A stretch of DNA of 64,000 nucleotides from Oleispirillum sp965228165. GTDB lineage: Bacteria > Pseudomonadota > Alphaproteobacteria > Rhodospirillales > Rhodospirillaceae. Location of the stretch: assembly GCA_965228165.1 (NCBI GenBank), contig CBDDHB010000003.1, positions 930,001 through 994,000 on the forward strand, given 5' to 3'. Shown one piece after another: positions 1 through 9,421 of this stretch (position 1 is its first letter; each line of letters begins with the position of its first letter). A model generated the notes under the pieces. That model made no database searches. It saw only the letters and a list, made by a program, of their open reading frames with translations, and had not been told where the DNA came from. Position numbers and translations under genes: made by a program.

Positions 1-855
1 GTGGTCAAGGCCGACGGACTGGCGGCGGGCAAGGGGGTGGTGGTCGCGGCGACCGTGGACGAAGCGCTGGCCGCCATCGACCTGATGATGACCGAGCGCG
101 CCTTCGGCGATGCGGGCGGCGAACTGGTGATCGAGGAATTCCTGGCGGGCGAGGAAGCGAGCTTCTTCGCCCTGATCGACGGCAAGACGGCGATTCCCCT
201 GGGCGCGGCGCAGGACCACAAGGCGGTGGGCGACGGCGATATCGGCCCCAATACCGGCGGCATGGGGGCCTACGCTCCGGCGCCGGTGATGACGCAAGCC
301 GTCGTCGCCGAGGTGATGGAGCGGATCGTCCGCCCCACCGTCGCGGGCATGGCGGCGGAAGGCTGCCACTTCGCCGGGGTGCTGTTCGCCGGACTGATGA
401 TCACCGCCAAGGGGCCGCGCCTGATCGAATTCAACGTCCGCTTCGGCGACCCCGAATGCCAGGTGCTGATGAGCCGTCTGAAGTCCGATGTGGTGCCGCT
501 GCTGGCGGCGGTTCCGGACCAGGGGCTCGACCGGATCGAGCCGGAATGGCGGGACGAGGCGGCTCTGGTGGTGGTGATGGCGGCCAGGGGATACCCCGGC
601 GAGCCGATGAAGGGGACCGAAATCCGGGGACTCGCCGCCGCCAACGCGGAGGAAGGGGTGCGAGTGTTCCACGCCGGAACCCGCGCCGAAGGGAATCGGA
701 TTCTCGCCGACGGCGGGCGGGTTCTGGGGGTGACGGCGCGCGGCGCCGACGTACGCGAGGCGCAGGCGCGCGCCTATGCGGCGGTGGATCGCATCGACTG
801 GCCGGAAGGATTCTGCCGCCGCGATATCGGCTGGCGGGCGCTGGCGCCCAGGTAA
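1..855 (+). CDS. purD: Phosphoribosylamine--glycine ligase, C-terminal part
   Basis: Partial gene: the reading frame is open from the first base, so the true start lies upstream. PurD joins glycine to phosphoribosylamine with ATP to give GAR, the second step of purine synthesis, in the cytosol. The 284 codons present cover most of the ATP-grasp fold. KADGLAAGKGVVVA is the glycine-rich nucleotide loop, GPNTGGMGAY is the family signature, and EFNVRFGDPE carries the Mg-binding Glu/Asn pair. The C-terminal domain follows and ends normally. The family is usually about 420-430 residues, so roughly the first third is missing. The next gene is 265 bp downstream and unrelated. Confidence 0.95.
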   Translation: MVKADGLAAGKGVVVAATVDEALAAIDLMMTERAFGDAGGELVIEEFLAGEEASFFALIDGKTAIPLGAAQDHKAVGDGDIGPNTGGMGAYAPAPVMTQAVVAEVMERIVRPTVAGMAAEGCHFAGVLFAGLMITAKGPRLIEFNVRFGDPECQVLMSRLKSDVVPLLAAVPDQGLDRIEPEWRDEAALVVVMAARGYPGEPMKGTEIRGLAAANAEEGVRVFHAGTRAEGNRILADGGRVLGVTARGADVREAQARAYAAVDRIDWPEGFCRRDIGWRALAPR

Positions 856-1120
856 CGACCGGAAAGATAACACCTTCCTGAGCTTTTCCCCCTCAGCGCG
901 CGAATCCAGGCGGACGCGGCGCGGAGAATCCGCTTGCATGCGGGGCTGTGCGCTCGGTATCAAGGCCAGGGGTATGCCGTCTCCGGGCCGCGTTTCCCAG
1001 GATGTGGGGGCTGAATCTCTGTGCTAGACTGAGTAGATTGTTACGTAACGCCCGCCGGAAAGAGCGGGGATCGGACCGGGACAGGGAGCCCGCCGGAGGC
1101 CATCCGGGCTTCGGGAGTGT

Positions 1121-2251
1121 GTGGTAGTAAGGCCAAAGATTCTCGTAGCGTGCCAGGACCGTGCGACTCGGCAGCGGATCGCCGAGACGATGCGTTTCCG
1201 TTACCGCGCGGTCGCCGTGGAGGACGGGTGGCTGGCGCTGCATCTGGTCAACACCGCCGATTTTTCCGCCATGGTCATCGCCGAACGTTTGGAGTCCTTG
1301 AGCGGACTCGACGTCGCCTATTCGGTGCGCACCAGCCACGCCAACATGGACGTGCCGATCATGCTGGTGGCGCGCCAGATCACCCCCCCACATCCGCGAG
1401 ATGCTGTCCACCGGCATCATCGACCGCTGCATCGACGAAACCGCCGAGACCGGCGCCTTCCTGTTCGAATTCAACGCGATGTGCGGCGAACGGGCGGAAC
1501 GCGCCTGGGACGATCTGGAAATCGACGTCCGCCGGGTCCTGCGCACGGCGCGGGGCGCCTATTCCTCGGTGTTCGCCAGCACCACCGCCGACATGCCGCT
1601 GGACCCCCGTCTGATCGCGAACACCGCCGATCTGGTGGTGGATGCGGTGCGGCGCGGCCACGTCACCGCAGTGATGAAGGCGTTGCAGGCGCACGAGGAC
1701 TATACCTTCGTCCATTCCTTGAGCGTCGCCTCGGTCCTGGCCTTTTTCGGGCGGGAGATCGGCATCCGCGACGGCGATCTGGGGATCATGGCGCAGGCCG
1801 GATTCGCCCACGATTTCGGCAAGCGGGTGATCTCGCACGGCATCCTCTACAAACCGGGACTTCTCGACACCGCGCAAATGGTGGTGATCCGCCGCCACGC
1901 CCTGGCGGCGGGGGAGATTCTGCGCCGCTCCGACGGCGTCCCGGCGGAGGTGATCAACGTCGCCGAGCGCCACCACGAACGGATGGACGGCACCGGCTAC
2001 CCCAACGGTCTGATGGGCGGCGACATCGACGATCTGTCCATGGTCGCCGCGATCGGCGACGTCTTCTCGGCGCTGATCGACAGCCGCTGCTACAAGCCCA
2101 GCTACGCCCCGGTCGAAGCGTTGCGCATGCTGCGCGACATGGCCGGACCGCACCACCGCACCACGCCGCCAAGTTCATCGAAGTGATGAACGACACCGGC
2201 TTCGCCTCGTGGATGGTGCCGCCGGTCGAGGTTTCCGTCGAACCGGCGTAA
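1121..2251 (+). CDS. Receiver-like/HD-GYP c-di-GMP phosphodiesterase, two frameshifts
   Basis: The N-terminal ~85 residues (GTG start, PKILVACQDRATRQRI) resemble a response-regulator receiver. At the usual phospho-Asp position the strand reads AMVIAERLE with no Asp, so it is probably not phosphorylated in the usual way. The rest is an HD-GYP phosphodiesterase domain: HSLSV, AHDFGK and HHERMDGTGYP supply the metal-binding His/Asp set and the GYP motif. HD-GYP proteins hydrolyse c-di-GMP. The frame is broken twice. It shifts near the C7 run at 1383-1389 into the frame that holds the HD-GYP domain. It shifts back near 2150-2165 so that the C-terminus (KFIEVMNDTGFASWM) ends at 2251. Both flanks stay coding, so sequence error is the likeliest cause; pseudogene status cannot be excluded. 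Confidence 0.75.
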   Translation: MVVRPKILVACQDRATRQRIAETMRFRYRAVAVEDGWLALHLVNTADFSAMVIAERLESLSGLDVAYSVRTSHANMDVPIMLVARQITPPHPRDAVHRHHRPLHRRNRRDRRLPVRIQRDVRRTGGTRLGRSGNRRPPGPAHGAGRLFLGVRQHHRRHAAGPPSDREHRRSGGGCGAARPRHRSDEGVAGARGLYLRPFLERRLGPGLFRAGDRHPRRRSGDHGAGRIRPRFRQAGDLARHPLQTGTSRHRANGGDPPPRPGGGGDSAPLRRRPGGGDQRRRAPPRTDGRHRLPQRSDGRRHRRSVHGRRDRRRLLGADRQPLLQAQLRPGRSVAHAARHGRTAPPHHAAKFIEVMNDTGFASWMVPPVEVSVEPA

Positions 2252-2312
2252 TCCGGCAGTCTTTTCCGGTTATTTATGGCACAAAGGAACGGCCCGCATC
2301 ATGGAGCCGCAG

Positions 2313-2657
2313 ATGACCGACACCGCCCCCGACCTGGCCGCGATCCGCGCCGCCATCGACGATCTCGACCGCCGCATCGCGCCGCTGATCGCGGAACGTC
2401 TGGCCTGGGTGCGTCGCGCCGCCGCCCACAAGCCGACGCGGGCGGACGTGGTGGTGCCCTGGCGGGTCGAGGACGTGGTGGCCAAGGCCGCCGCCCACGC
2501 CGCCGCCGCCGGGGCGGACCCGGCGCCGGTAGCGGCGATCTATCGCGCCCTGGTGGACATTTCGATCGGCGAGGAAGCGAAGACCTGGGACGCCCTGCAC
2601 ACCTCCCGCGCGGTTTCAGACCCGGGTGCCGCCGACGGTCAGTCCGTCGAGCCGTAG
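2313..2657 (+). CDS. Chorismate mutase, AroQ class
   Basis: A 114-residue all-helical protein that should rearrange chorismate to prephenate, feeding phenylalanine and tyrosine synthesis in the cytosol. Helix 1 has the AroQ pattern LAAIRAAIDDLDRRIAPLI followed by ERLAWV and AAAHK (substrate Arg and Lys). WRVEDVV matches the conserved Arg-Glu region, and the last helix runs YRALVDISIGEE. I chose the ATG at 2313 because GGAG lies 6 nt upstream; an in-frame ATG at 2301 is the alternative. The 3' end overlaps the end of the convergent tldD by about 42 bp. It is a free-standing mutase, with no fused prephenate dehydratase or dehydrogenase. Confidence 0.85.
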   Translation: MTDTAPDLAAIRAAIDDLDRRIAPLIAERLAWVRRAAAHKPTRADVVVPWRVEDVVAKAAAHAAAAGADPAPVAAIYRALVDISIGEEAKTWDALHTSRAVSDPGAADGQSVEP

Positions 2658-4061
2658 GGTCGGCTGCCCCACCCCCACCGGCACCCCCTGACCGTCCTTG
2701 CCGCAGGTGCCCACGCCCTTGTCGAGTTGCAGGTCGTTGCCGATCGCGGACACCCGGGTCAGCGCATCGGGGCCGTTGCCGATCAAGGTCGCGCCCTTGA
2801 CCGGCGCGCCGATCCGGCCGTTTTCGATCAGATAGGCCTCGGACGCCGAAAACACGAATTTGCCCGAGGTAATGTCCACCTGGCCGCCGCCGAAGTTGAC
2901 CGCGTAAAGGCCGGATTTGACCGAGGCGAGAATTTCCGCCGGATCGGCCTCTCCCGCCAGCATGATGGTGTTGGTCATCCGCGGCAGCGGACAATGGGCG
3001 TGGCTTTCTCGCCGTCCGTTGCCGGTAGCGGCGGCCCCCATCAGGCGGGCGTTGAGCCGGTCCTGCATATAGCCGGTGAGGATGCCGTCCTCGATCAGCA
3101 CGGTGCGCGACGACGGCGTGCCCTCGTCGTCGATGGAGATCGAACCGCGCCGTTCCGGCAGGGTGCCGTCATCGACCACCGTCACCCCCTTCGCCGCCAC
3201 CCGCTCGCCGATCCGGCCCGAGAACGCCGAGGTTCCCTTGCGGTTGAAGTCGCCTTCGAGGCCGTGGCCGATCGCCTCGTGCAGCAGGATGCCGGGCCAG
3301 CCCGGACCCAGGACCACCGTCATCTCGCCCGCCGGGGCGTCCACCGAATCCAGGTTCACCTCGGCCTGGCGAATCGCCTCGTCCACCGCCGCCTTCCAGG
3401 CGTCCGGGGTGACGAAGCGGCCGTAGGATTCGCGGCCGCCGCAGCCGAAGGAACCGGTCTCGCGCCGCCCGCCCCGCTCCATCATCACCGAAACGTTCAG
3501 CCGCACCAGCGGACGGACGTCGAAGGCGAGCGAACCGTCGGCGCGCAGCACCGCCACCGCCTGCCACGACGCGGCCAGAGAGGCCATCACCTGCCGCACC
3601 GCCGCATCCCGCCCTCTGGCGTAGGTATCGATGGATTTCAGGATCTCCACCTTGTCGGCGAAGAGGGTTTCCTCGACCGGATCGAAATCGCCGTAGAGGC
3701 GGCGGTTGGTCGGCGGCGGCGACAACGCCAGGGAACCGCCGTGACCCGCGCGTACCGCCGCGACGGACGATGCGGCGCGGCGCAGGGCGGCCTCGTCGAA
3801 ACCCTCCGCATGGGCATAGCCGGTAGCCTCGCCCGCCACCGCGCGCAGACCGAAACCGTATCCGCTACCGTAACTCGCTGTTTTCACGACGCCATCGTCC
3901 AGACCGACGGCCTCGTGCCGCCGCGCCTCCAGAAACAGCTCGCCATCGTCGCAGCCGGACAGCGCCTCGGCGACGATGCGCGCCGCCCGGCGCGACTCGA
4001 GCCCGGCAGGGACGAAGAACAGGCCCTCGGCGGTCGGCGCGCGGGCTTCGGATGGGAACAT
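2616..4061 (-). CDS. tldD: Metalloprotease TldD
   Basis: A 481-residue TldD-family zinc metalloprotease subunit. TldD pairs with TldE (PmbA) to degrade or trim small peptides, as in microcin B17 maturation and CcdA turnover. HEAIGHGLEGDFNRKGTS is the family's HExxxH zinc motif with its downstream Glu-Gly-Asp. The conserved glycine-rich C-terminal region around NFGGGQVDITSGKF and the normal length support an intact gene. The ATG at 4061 starts MFPSEARAP; the frame is open further upstream, but those residues do not look like TldD. TldE is not in the window. A 220-bp gap separates it from the divergent flavoprotein gene. Confidence 0.93.
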   Translation of the reverse strand: MFPSEARAPTAEGLFFVPAGLESRRAARIVAEALSGCDDGELFLEARRHEAVGLDDGVVKTASYGSGYGFGLRAVAGEATGYAHAEGFDEAALRRAASSVAAVRAGHGGSLALSPPPTNRRLYGDFDPVEETLFADKVEILKSIDTYARGRDAAVRQVMASLAASWQAVAVLRADGSLAFDVRPLVRLNVSVMMERGGRRETGSFGCGGRESYGRFVTPDAWKAAVDEAIRQAEVNLDSVDAPAGEMTVVLGPGWPGILLHEAIGHGLEGDFNRKGTSAFSGRIGERVAAKGVTVVDDGTLPERRGSISIDDEGTPSSRTVLIEDGILTGYMQDRLNARLMGAAATGNGRRESHAHCPLPRMTNTIMLAGEADPAEILASVKSGLYAVNFGGGQVDITSGKFVFSASEAYLIENGRIGAPVKGATLIGNGPDALTRVSAIGNDLQLDKGVGTCGKDGQGVPVGVGQPTLRLDGLTVGGTRV

Positions 4062-4281
4062 CGACGACTCCTTCGACTCAGCGATTGCGGCGGTTTGCGC
4101 GGCTTTCCGGCCGCCCCACCCAAAGGGGTTGACAGGATGCGATTTTGGACTCTCCAAAACCGCGCCAAGATGCGAGAAATCCCGCATGGGCTCAATAAGA
4201 ACGGCGGCACGCCAAGGGCGAAGCATCATCGTCCCGCCAGCCTTTCGTATCCATTACATAGCATTTGCGGAGAGTCTTTTC

Positions 4282-7200
4282 ATGGATACCTTCGTCGGTT
4301 CCGCCGCGTTGCACCTGGGCTTCGGCCTCGGGTTCGCCGATCTGTACCGCCGCCAAGGGCTGGCCCGCCTGGACGCGGCGTTTCTGTCCTTTCTGAAAAC
4401 CCGCGACCCCGAGCGCGCCGAGGTCCTGGTCGCCGCGCGCGCCGCAACCGAGCCGATGTCCCGCAAGGCGGAAGCCGACCTGATGCTGGCGCTCGCCCCC
4501 ACGGTCGAGGCCTTCGTCGGCCAGTTGTTCGGGGTGGAGGGCGAACTGGCCCGGCTGCGCGCCGCGCAGGAATCCCTGTCGCCCCTTTTCGCGGTCAAGC
4601 GCCTGTTCGTGCAACGGAAGGCGCTGAAGGCGATCAAGCCCGAGGACGCATCGGCCCTGGACGGCGAAGGCCTGACCCGCGACATCGAGGCCCGCCTGGG
4701 CGCGCCTTTCGCCGAGGAAACCTTCGCCCGCGCCGTGCTCGGCTGGATGGAATCTCCCGACGCCCACGCCGCCGACCTGGACGCCGCGGCGAAATTCGCC
4801 GCCTGGGCCAGCCTGACGCCTTCCGGCAGGCGCGCCCACGGCAAGGGCGTGCTGTTCGTCCATCCCGGTAAGCGCGACGCGACGGCCCTGGTCCACACCG
4901 TCGAGGGCGAAAACGGCGGCATTCCGGTCCGCGAGGCCCCGGCGGAGGACTGGCGGCGTCGCGAAGGCTTCGCCCTCACCGATCCGGGGGCCGACCTCGC
5001 CCATGCCCTGGACCAGGGCAACTATTGCATCACCTGCCACAACCAGGGGAAGGACTCCTGCTCCCAAGGGATGAAGGACCGCGCCACCGGCGCGCTGGCG
5101 GTCAACCCGCTGGGCCGGACGATGGCGGGCTGTCCGCTGGAGGAACGCATCTCCGAAATGATCGCGGCGAAGTCCGCCGGGTATGCGATTTCCGCCCTGG
5201 GCATCGTCTGCATCGACAACCCCCTGTGCGCCGGAACCGGCCACCGCATCTGCAACGACTGCATGGTCGGCTGCGTCTATCAGAACCAGATGCGCGACCC
5301 GGTCAACATTCCGGAAATCGAAACCCGGTCGCTGAAGGACGTCCTGGACCTGCCCTGGGGGTTCGAGATCTATTCCCTGCTCACCCGCTGGAATCCGTTC
5401 TCGATCCGCCACCCGCTGCCCGCGCCGGAAACCGGCTACAACGTGCTGATCGCGGGCCTCGGCCCGGCAGGCTACAGCCTGGCGCAGCGCCTGTTGCGCG
5501 ACGGCCACGCGGTGACCGCGGTGGACGGCCTGAAGATCGAGCCGATGGACCCGGCGATTTGCGGCGTTGACGCCAAGGGCGCGGCGGTGGACTTCCAGCC
5601 GGTCCGCGACGTCCGCACCCTGTGGAAAAGCCTGGACCGACGCATCACCGCCGGGTTCGGCGGCGTCGCCGAGTACGGAATCACGGTGCGCTGGGACAAG
5701 AACTTCCTGACCGTCATCCGCCTGCTGCTGGAACGCGACCGCCGCTTCCGGATGTTCGGCGGGGTGCGCTTCGGCTCGTCGCTCGGCTTCGCCGAGGCCA
5801 AGGCCTACGGCTTCGACCACGTCGCCCTGTGCCTGGGCGCGGGCAAGCCCACCCTGGTGCCGATGGACGGTAAGCTGAAGCCCGGGGTGCGCCAAGCATC
5901 GGACTTCCTGATGGCACTGCAACTGACCGGCGCGGCGCATCCGAAGTCGATCGCCAACCTTCAGGTCCGCCTGCCGGTGGCGGTGATCGGCGGCGGACTG
6001 ACCGCCGTCGATTCCTGCACCGAGGCGCTCGCCTATTATCCGGTGCAGGTGGAAAAGTTCCTCTCCCGCTACGAGACCCTTGCCGCCGAACGGGGCGAGG
6101 CGGCCTTGCGCGAACGGATGAACGACGGGGAAAAGGAAATCGCCGACGAATTCCTGGGCCAAGCCCGCGCCCTCCGCGCCGAACGCGCCCAGGCAGCGGC
6201 GGAAGGCCGCGCGCCGCGCGTCCTCGAACTGCTGCGCGGCTGGGGCGGCGTCACCCTGGTCTATCGCCGCAAGCTGACCGAGTCCCCGGCCTATCGCAAC
6301 AACCACGAGGAAATCGTCAAGGCGCTGGAGGAAGGCATCTCCATCGCCGAGGAATGGACTCCCCAGGCGGTCGAGGCCGACGCCCACGGCTGGGCCACGA
6401 CGCTGAAGGTGAAGCACGCCGACGGACGGATCGCCGCCTTCCCGGCAAAGACGGTGATCGTCGCCGCCGGAACCATCCCCAACATCACCCTGGCCCGCGA
6501 GGGCGAAGGCGGACTGGCGGTGGACGGCAAGCACTTCCAGGCCCTCGACGAGGAGGGCAACCCGGTGACGCCGGAAGATTCTTCCAAGCCCACCCAGGCC
6601 CATGTGCTGATCGCCGCCGAAAAGGCGGGGATGCCGGTCTCCTTCTTCGGCGACCTCCACCCCGGATTCTCCGGCAACGTCGTCACCGCGATGGCCAGCG
6701 CCCGCGCCGGCGCGCCGGTGATCGGGCGCACCCTGGCCAAGGCCAAACCCGCCGCTCCCGACGCCGAGGCCCTGTTCGCCAAACTCAACCGCGATCTGCG
6801 CCCCACCCTGAAGCGGGTCACCCGCCTGACCCCCAACATCGTCGAAGTGGTGGTCGACGCGCCGCTCGCCGCCAAACGTTTCCGTCCCGGCCAATTCTTC
6901 CGCCTGCAAAACTATGCCGAAACCGCGCGAACCACCGACGAAACCATGCTCGCCATGGAGGGCGTGGCGCTGACCGGCGCGTGGGTCGATCCGGAGAAGG
7001 GCGAACTGGCGATGATCGTGCTGGAAATGGGCGGATCGTCCGACCTTGTCGCCCACCTCGCCCCCGGCGAACCGCTGGTGGTGATGGGCCCCACCGGCGC
7101 CCCCACCGAACTGCCGGAAAACCAGACGGTGATGCTGGCGGGCGGCGGCCTGGGCAACGCGGTGCTGTTCTCTATCGGGCGCGCGCTGAAGGACCGGAAC

Positions 7201-7764
7201 TGTAAGGTTCTCTACTTCGCGGGCTACAAACGCGGCGCGGACCGCTTCAAGGTGCCGGACATCCTGGCGGCCTCCGACGTGGTGGTGTGGTGCTGCGACG
7301 AACCCGCCGACTTCACCCCCGAACGCCCCGGAGACAAGACCTTCACCGGCAACATCGTGCAGGCGATGGTCGCCTATGCCGAGGGCAAACTGGGCGAAAC
7401 CTCCCTCCGCCTGCCCGACGTCGATCGCATCATCGTCATCGGCTCCGACCGGATGATGGCGGCGGTCAAGGCCGCCCGCCACGGCGCGCTGGAACAACAC
7501 CTGAAACCCTGCCACCACGCCGTCGGTTCGATCAACGCGCCGATGCAATGCATGATGAAGGAAATCTGCGGTCAGTGCCTGCAACGCCAGATCGACCCGA
7601 AAACCGGCAAGGAAACCGTGGTCTTCACCTGCGCCGAACAGGACCAGGACCTGGAACGGGTGGACTTCGCCAGCTTGCGCGAGCGCCTCTCCCAGAACAC
7701 CGTGCAGGAAACCCTGACCCGGCACTGGATCGACCGCGAACTCAAGCGGCTGAAACTGCGGTAA
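4282..7764 (+). CDS. Fused NfnB/NfnA-like (GltD + PyrK-type) FAD/Fe-S oxidoreductase
   Basis: A single 1160-residue chain. Residues 1-230 are a helical region I do not recognise. Around 246-330 a Cys-rich stretch (NYCITCHNQGKDSC, then CxGTGHRICNDCMVGC) resembles the Fe-S region of GltD/NfnB. From ~390 comes an FAD-binding Rossmann motif (IAGLGPAGYSLA), and from ~568 an NAD(P)-binding one (VIGGGLTAVDS). Residues ~840-1080 form a ferredoxin-NADP-reductase-like domain (RPGQFFRLQNY, LAGGGLGNAV). At ~1089-1116 a four-Cys motif (CMMKEICGQC then FTC) matches the [2Fe-2S] site of PyrK and NfnA. In Nfn these modules are separate subunits that bifurcate electrons between NADH, NADPH and ferredoxin. I infer an NAD(P)H-dependent electron-transfer enzyme; bifurcation itself is unproven. 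Start is ATG at 4282. Confidence 0.8.
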   Translation: MDTFVGSAALHLGFGLGFADLYRRQGLARLDAAFLSFLKTRDPERAEVLVAARAATEPMSRKAEADLMLALAPTVEAFVGQLFGVEGELARLRAAQESLSPLFAVKRLFVQRKALKAIKPEDASALDGEGLTRDIEARLGAPFAEETFARAVLGWMESPDAHAADLDAAAKFAAWASLTPSGRRAHGKGVLFVHPGKRDATALVHTVEGENGGIPVREAPAEDWRRREGFALTDPGADLAHALDQGNYCITCHNQGKDSCSQGMKDRATGALAVNPLGRTMAGCPLEERISEMIAAKSAGYAISALGIVCIDNPLCAGTGHRICNDCMVGCVYQNQMRDPVNIPEIETRSLKDVLDLPWGFEIYSLLTRWNPFSIRHPLPAPETGYNVLIAGLGPAGYSLAQRLLRDGHAVTAVDGLKIEPMDPAICGVDAKGAAVDFQPVRDVRTLWKSLDRRITAGFGGVAEYGITVRWDKNFLTVIRLLLERDRRFRMFGGVRFGSSLGFAEAKAYGFDHVALCLGAGKPTLVPMDGKLKPGVRQASDFLMALQLTGAAHPKSIANLQVRLPVAVIGGGLTAVDSCTEALAYYPVQVEKFLSRYETLAAERGEAALRERMNDGEKEIADEFLGQARALRAERAQAAAEGRAPRVLELLRGWGGVTLVYRRKLTESPAYRNNHEEIVKALEEGISIAEEWTPQAVEADAHGWATTLKVKHADGRIAAFPAKTVIVAAGTIPNITLAREGEGGLAVDGKHFQALDEEGNPVTPEDSSKPTQAHVLIAAEKAGMPVSFFGDLHPGFSGNVVTAMASARAGAPVIGRTLAKAKPAAPDAEALFAKLNRDLRPTLKRVTRLTPNIVEVVVDAPLAAKRFRPGQFFRLQNYAETARTTDETMLAMEGVALTGAWVDPEKGELAMIVLEMGGSSDLVAHLAPGEPLVVMGPTGAPTELPENQTVMLAGGGLGNAVLFSIGRALKDRNCKVLYFAGYKRGADRFKVPDILAASDVVVWCCDEPADFTPERPGDKTFTGNIVQAMVAYAEGKLGETSLRLPDVDRIIVIGSDRMMAAVKAARHGALEQHLKPCHHAVGSINAPMQCMMKEICGQCLQRQIDPKTGKETVVFTCAEQDQDLERVDFASLRERLSQNTVQETLTRHWIDRELKRLKLR

Positions 7765-7770
7765 AACCAA

Positions 7771-7935
7771 AACGTCGCGGAGGGCCTTGGGCCCTCCGCC
7801 CCTCCCATTCCTCAGAGTTTTGCGCACAGCGCGATAAAGCCCTTACGCGGCGTGACGGTTGTTTGCCGCTACGCGGCGAAAACCAAACGAAAGGGAGGCG
7901 CGGAGGGCCCAAGGCCCTCCGCAAAGTTCTTTCCT
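7771..7935 (-). repeat. Intergenic inverted-repeat element, copy A
   Basis: The core at 7817-7883, read on the minus strand, matches copies B, C and D: a T-run, CGCCGCGT-AGCGGC, a CCGTCACGC block, then GCGCTG-GCGC and an A-run. The core is an imperfect palindrome. It is flanked on both sides by a 23-nt palindrome of type GCGGAGGGCC-NNN-GGCCCTCCGC, in mirror-image versions. It fills most of the gap between the flavoprotein gene and the liv binding protein. Possible roles are bidirectional terminator, REP-like element or non-autonomous mobile repeat. Confidence 0.7.
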
Positions 7936-8024
7936 TCCCCACGTTCCTATCTTGACCCGGCGGAAAATGCGGGTATTTATATCCATAGTTATATGACCCC
8001 CATTTCGGAACAGGAGTTGCGGCC

Positions 8025-9228
8025 ATGAACCTGAAAGGTCTCGCCGTGGTTTTCGCCTTCACCGCCGGGTTCGCCGCCGCCGCGCATGCCGCCGAACCGG
8101 TCAAGGTGGGGGAGATCAATTCCTATTCCCGCATTCCCGCCTTCACCTTGCCCTACCGCAACGGCTGGGAATTGGCGGTGGAACAGATCAACGCGGCGGG
8201 CGGCGTGCTGAACGGTCGCCCCTTGCGGATCGTCGCGCGCGACGACGCGGGCACGCCGGAGCAGGCGCTGACCGCCGCCAACGAACTGGTGCGCCGCGAA
8301 AAGGTGGCGTTGCTGGCGGGAACCTATCTGTCCAACGTCGGGCTGGCGGTGTCCGATTACGCGGCGAAGCACAAGGTGGTGTTCCTCGCCTCCGAGCCGT
8401 TGACCGACGCCCTGACCTGGAGCAACGGCACGCCGACCACCTTCCGCCTGCGGCCCTCCACCTATGTGCAGACGGCGATCCTGGCGCGCGAGGCGGCGAA
8501 GCTGCCCGCCAAGCGCTGGGCGACGATCGCGCCGAACTACGAATACGGTCAGGCGGCGGTGCGCAACTTCAAGGATCTGTTGAAGGCGGCGCGTCCCGAC
8601 GTGGAGTTCGTCGGCGAGCAATGGCCGGCCCTGTTCAAGCTGGAGGCCGGGCCGACCGTCGAGGCGCTGGAACAGACCCGGCCCGACGCGATCTTCAACG
8701 TCACCTTCTCCTCCGACCTGTCGAAGTTCGTGCGCGAGGGCGCGGCGCGCGGCCTGTTCAAGAACCGGCCGGTGGTTTCGCTGCTCACCGGCGAACCCGA
8801 CTATCTGGTGCCGCTGGGGCCGGAAACCCCGGAAGGCTGGATCGTCACCGGCTATCCGTGGGAGGCGATCTCCACCCCCCGCCCACGACGCCTTCGTGTC
8901 CGCCTATCGCGCCCGGTTCCAGGAAGACCCGCGCATGGGCTCCCTGGTCGGCTACAACATGGGTCTGGCGCTGAAGGCGGCGATCGACCGCGCCGGATCG
9001 ACCAAGACCGACGACCTGATTCGCGCGCTGAAGGGACTGACCTTCGATTCGCCCTCCGGCCCGGTCACCTTCCGCGCCTCCGACCATCAGTCCACCATGG
9101 GCGCCTGGGTCGGCAAGACCGCCCTGGTGAACGGCCAGGGGCGCATGGTGGATTGGCGCTACGTCGATGGGGCGGAGGTTCTGCCCGACGCCGAAGCGGT
9201 GAAAAAACTCCGCCCGGCGGCGAAGTAG
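8025..9228 (+). CDS. Branched-chain amino-acid-type ABC transporter binding protein, frameshifted
   Basis: A periplasmic ligand-binding protein of the Leu/Ile/Val (peripla_BP_6) family, about 400 residues when read across one frameshift. It starts with a signal peptide (MNLKGLAVVFAFTAGFAAAAHA) and then VKVGEINSYSRIPAFTLPYRNG, a typical first strand. The frame breaks at the C6 run 8875-8880: five C would continue ISTPAHDAFVSAYRARF. The C-terminal part, ending VKKLRPAAK at 9228, lies in the next frame. The family binds amino acids, amides or other small organics; the ligand here cannot be read from sequence. It precedes the fused permease gene, separated by repeat copy B. Confidence 0.85.
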
Positions 9229-9235
9229 CCGAAGA

Positions 9236-9410
9236 AAAAACGTCGCGGAGGGTCTCGGCCCTTCCGCGCCTCCCATTCGTTTTTTCGCCGCGTCAGCGGC
9301 CATCATCCATCATGCCGCGTGATGGTTCGATGGCGCCGCGCGCGAAAAACAAGTATTGGGATCAAAGGGCCTAAGGCCCTTTGCGGGTGTGGGCGGAGCC
9401 CACGGGTTTT
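9236..9410 (+). repeat. Intergenic inverted-repeat element, copy B
   Basis: The core at 9280-9349 has a T6 run, CGCCGCGTCAGCGGC, a degenerate CATCCATCATGCCGCG block and CGCGCGCGAAAAA. To the left is a GCGGAGGG-type hairpin almost identical over about 40 nt to the left flank of copy A. To the right are a hairpin with GGGCCTAAGGCCC and a GTGGGC-GCCCAC stem followed by GGTTTT, the latter shared with copy D. It lies between the binding-protein gene and the permease gene. Confidence 0.7.
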
Positions 9411-9421
9411 GGTGGGCGGTC

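Noticed and set aside
1040..1049. GTTACGTAAC palindrome upstream of the HD-GYP gene
   Set aside because: Too short and isolated to call an operator.
4192..7827. A 1211-codon open frame on the minus strand
   Set aside because: It is the mirror of the flavoprotein gene. High GC leaves antisense frames open, and its product is His/Gly/Arg-rich with no domain.
7771..9410. Repeats A and B as ends of a transposon carrying the binding-protein gene
   Set aside because: No transposase or target duplication is seen, and copies C and D occur in the same form around cobQ, so a dispersed small-element family fits better.
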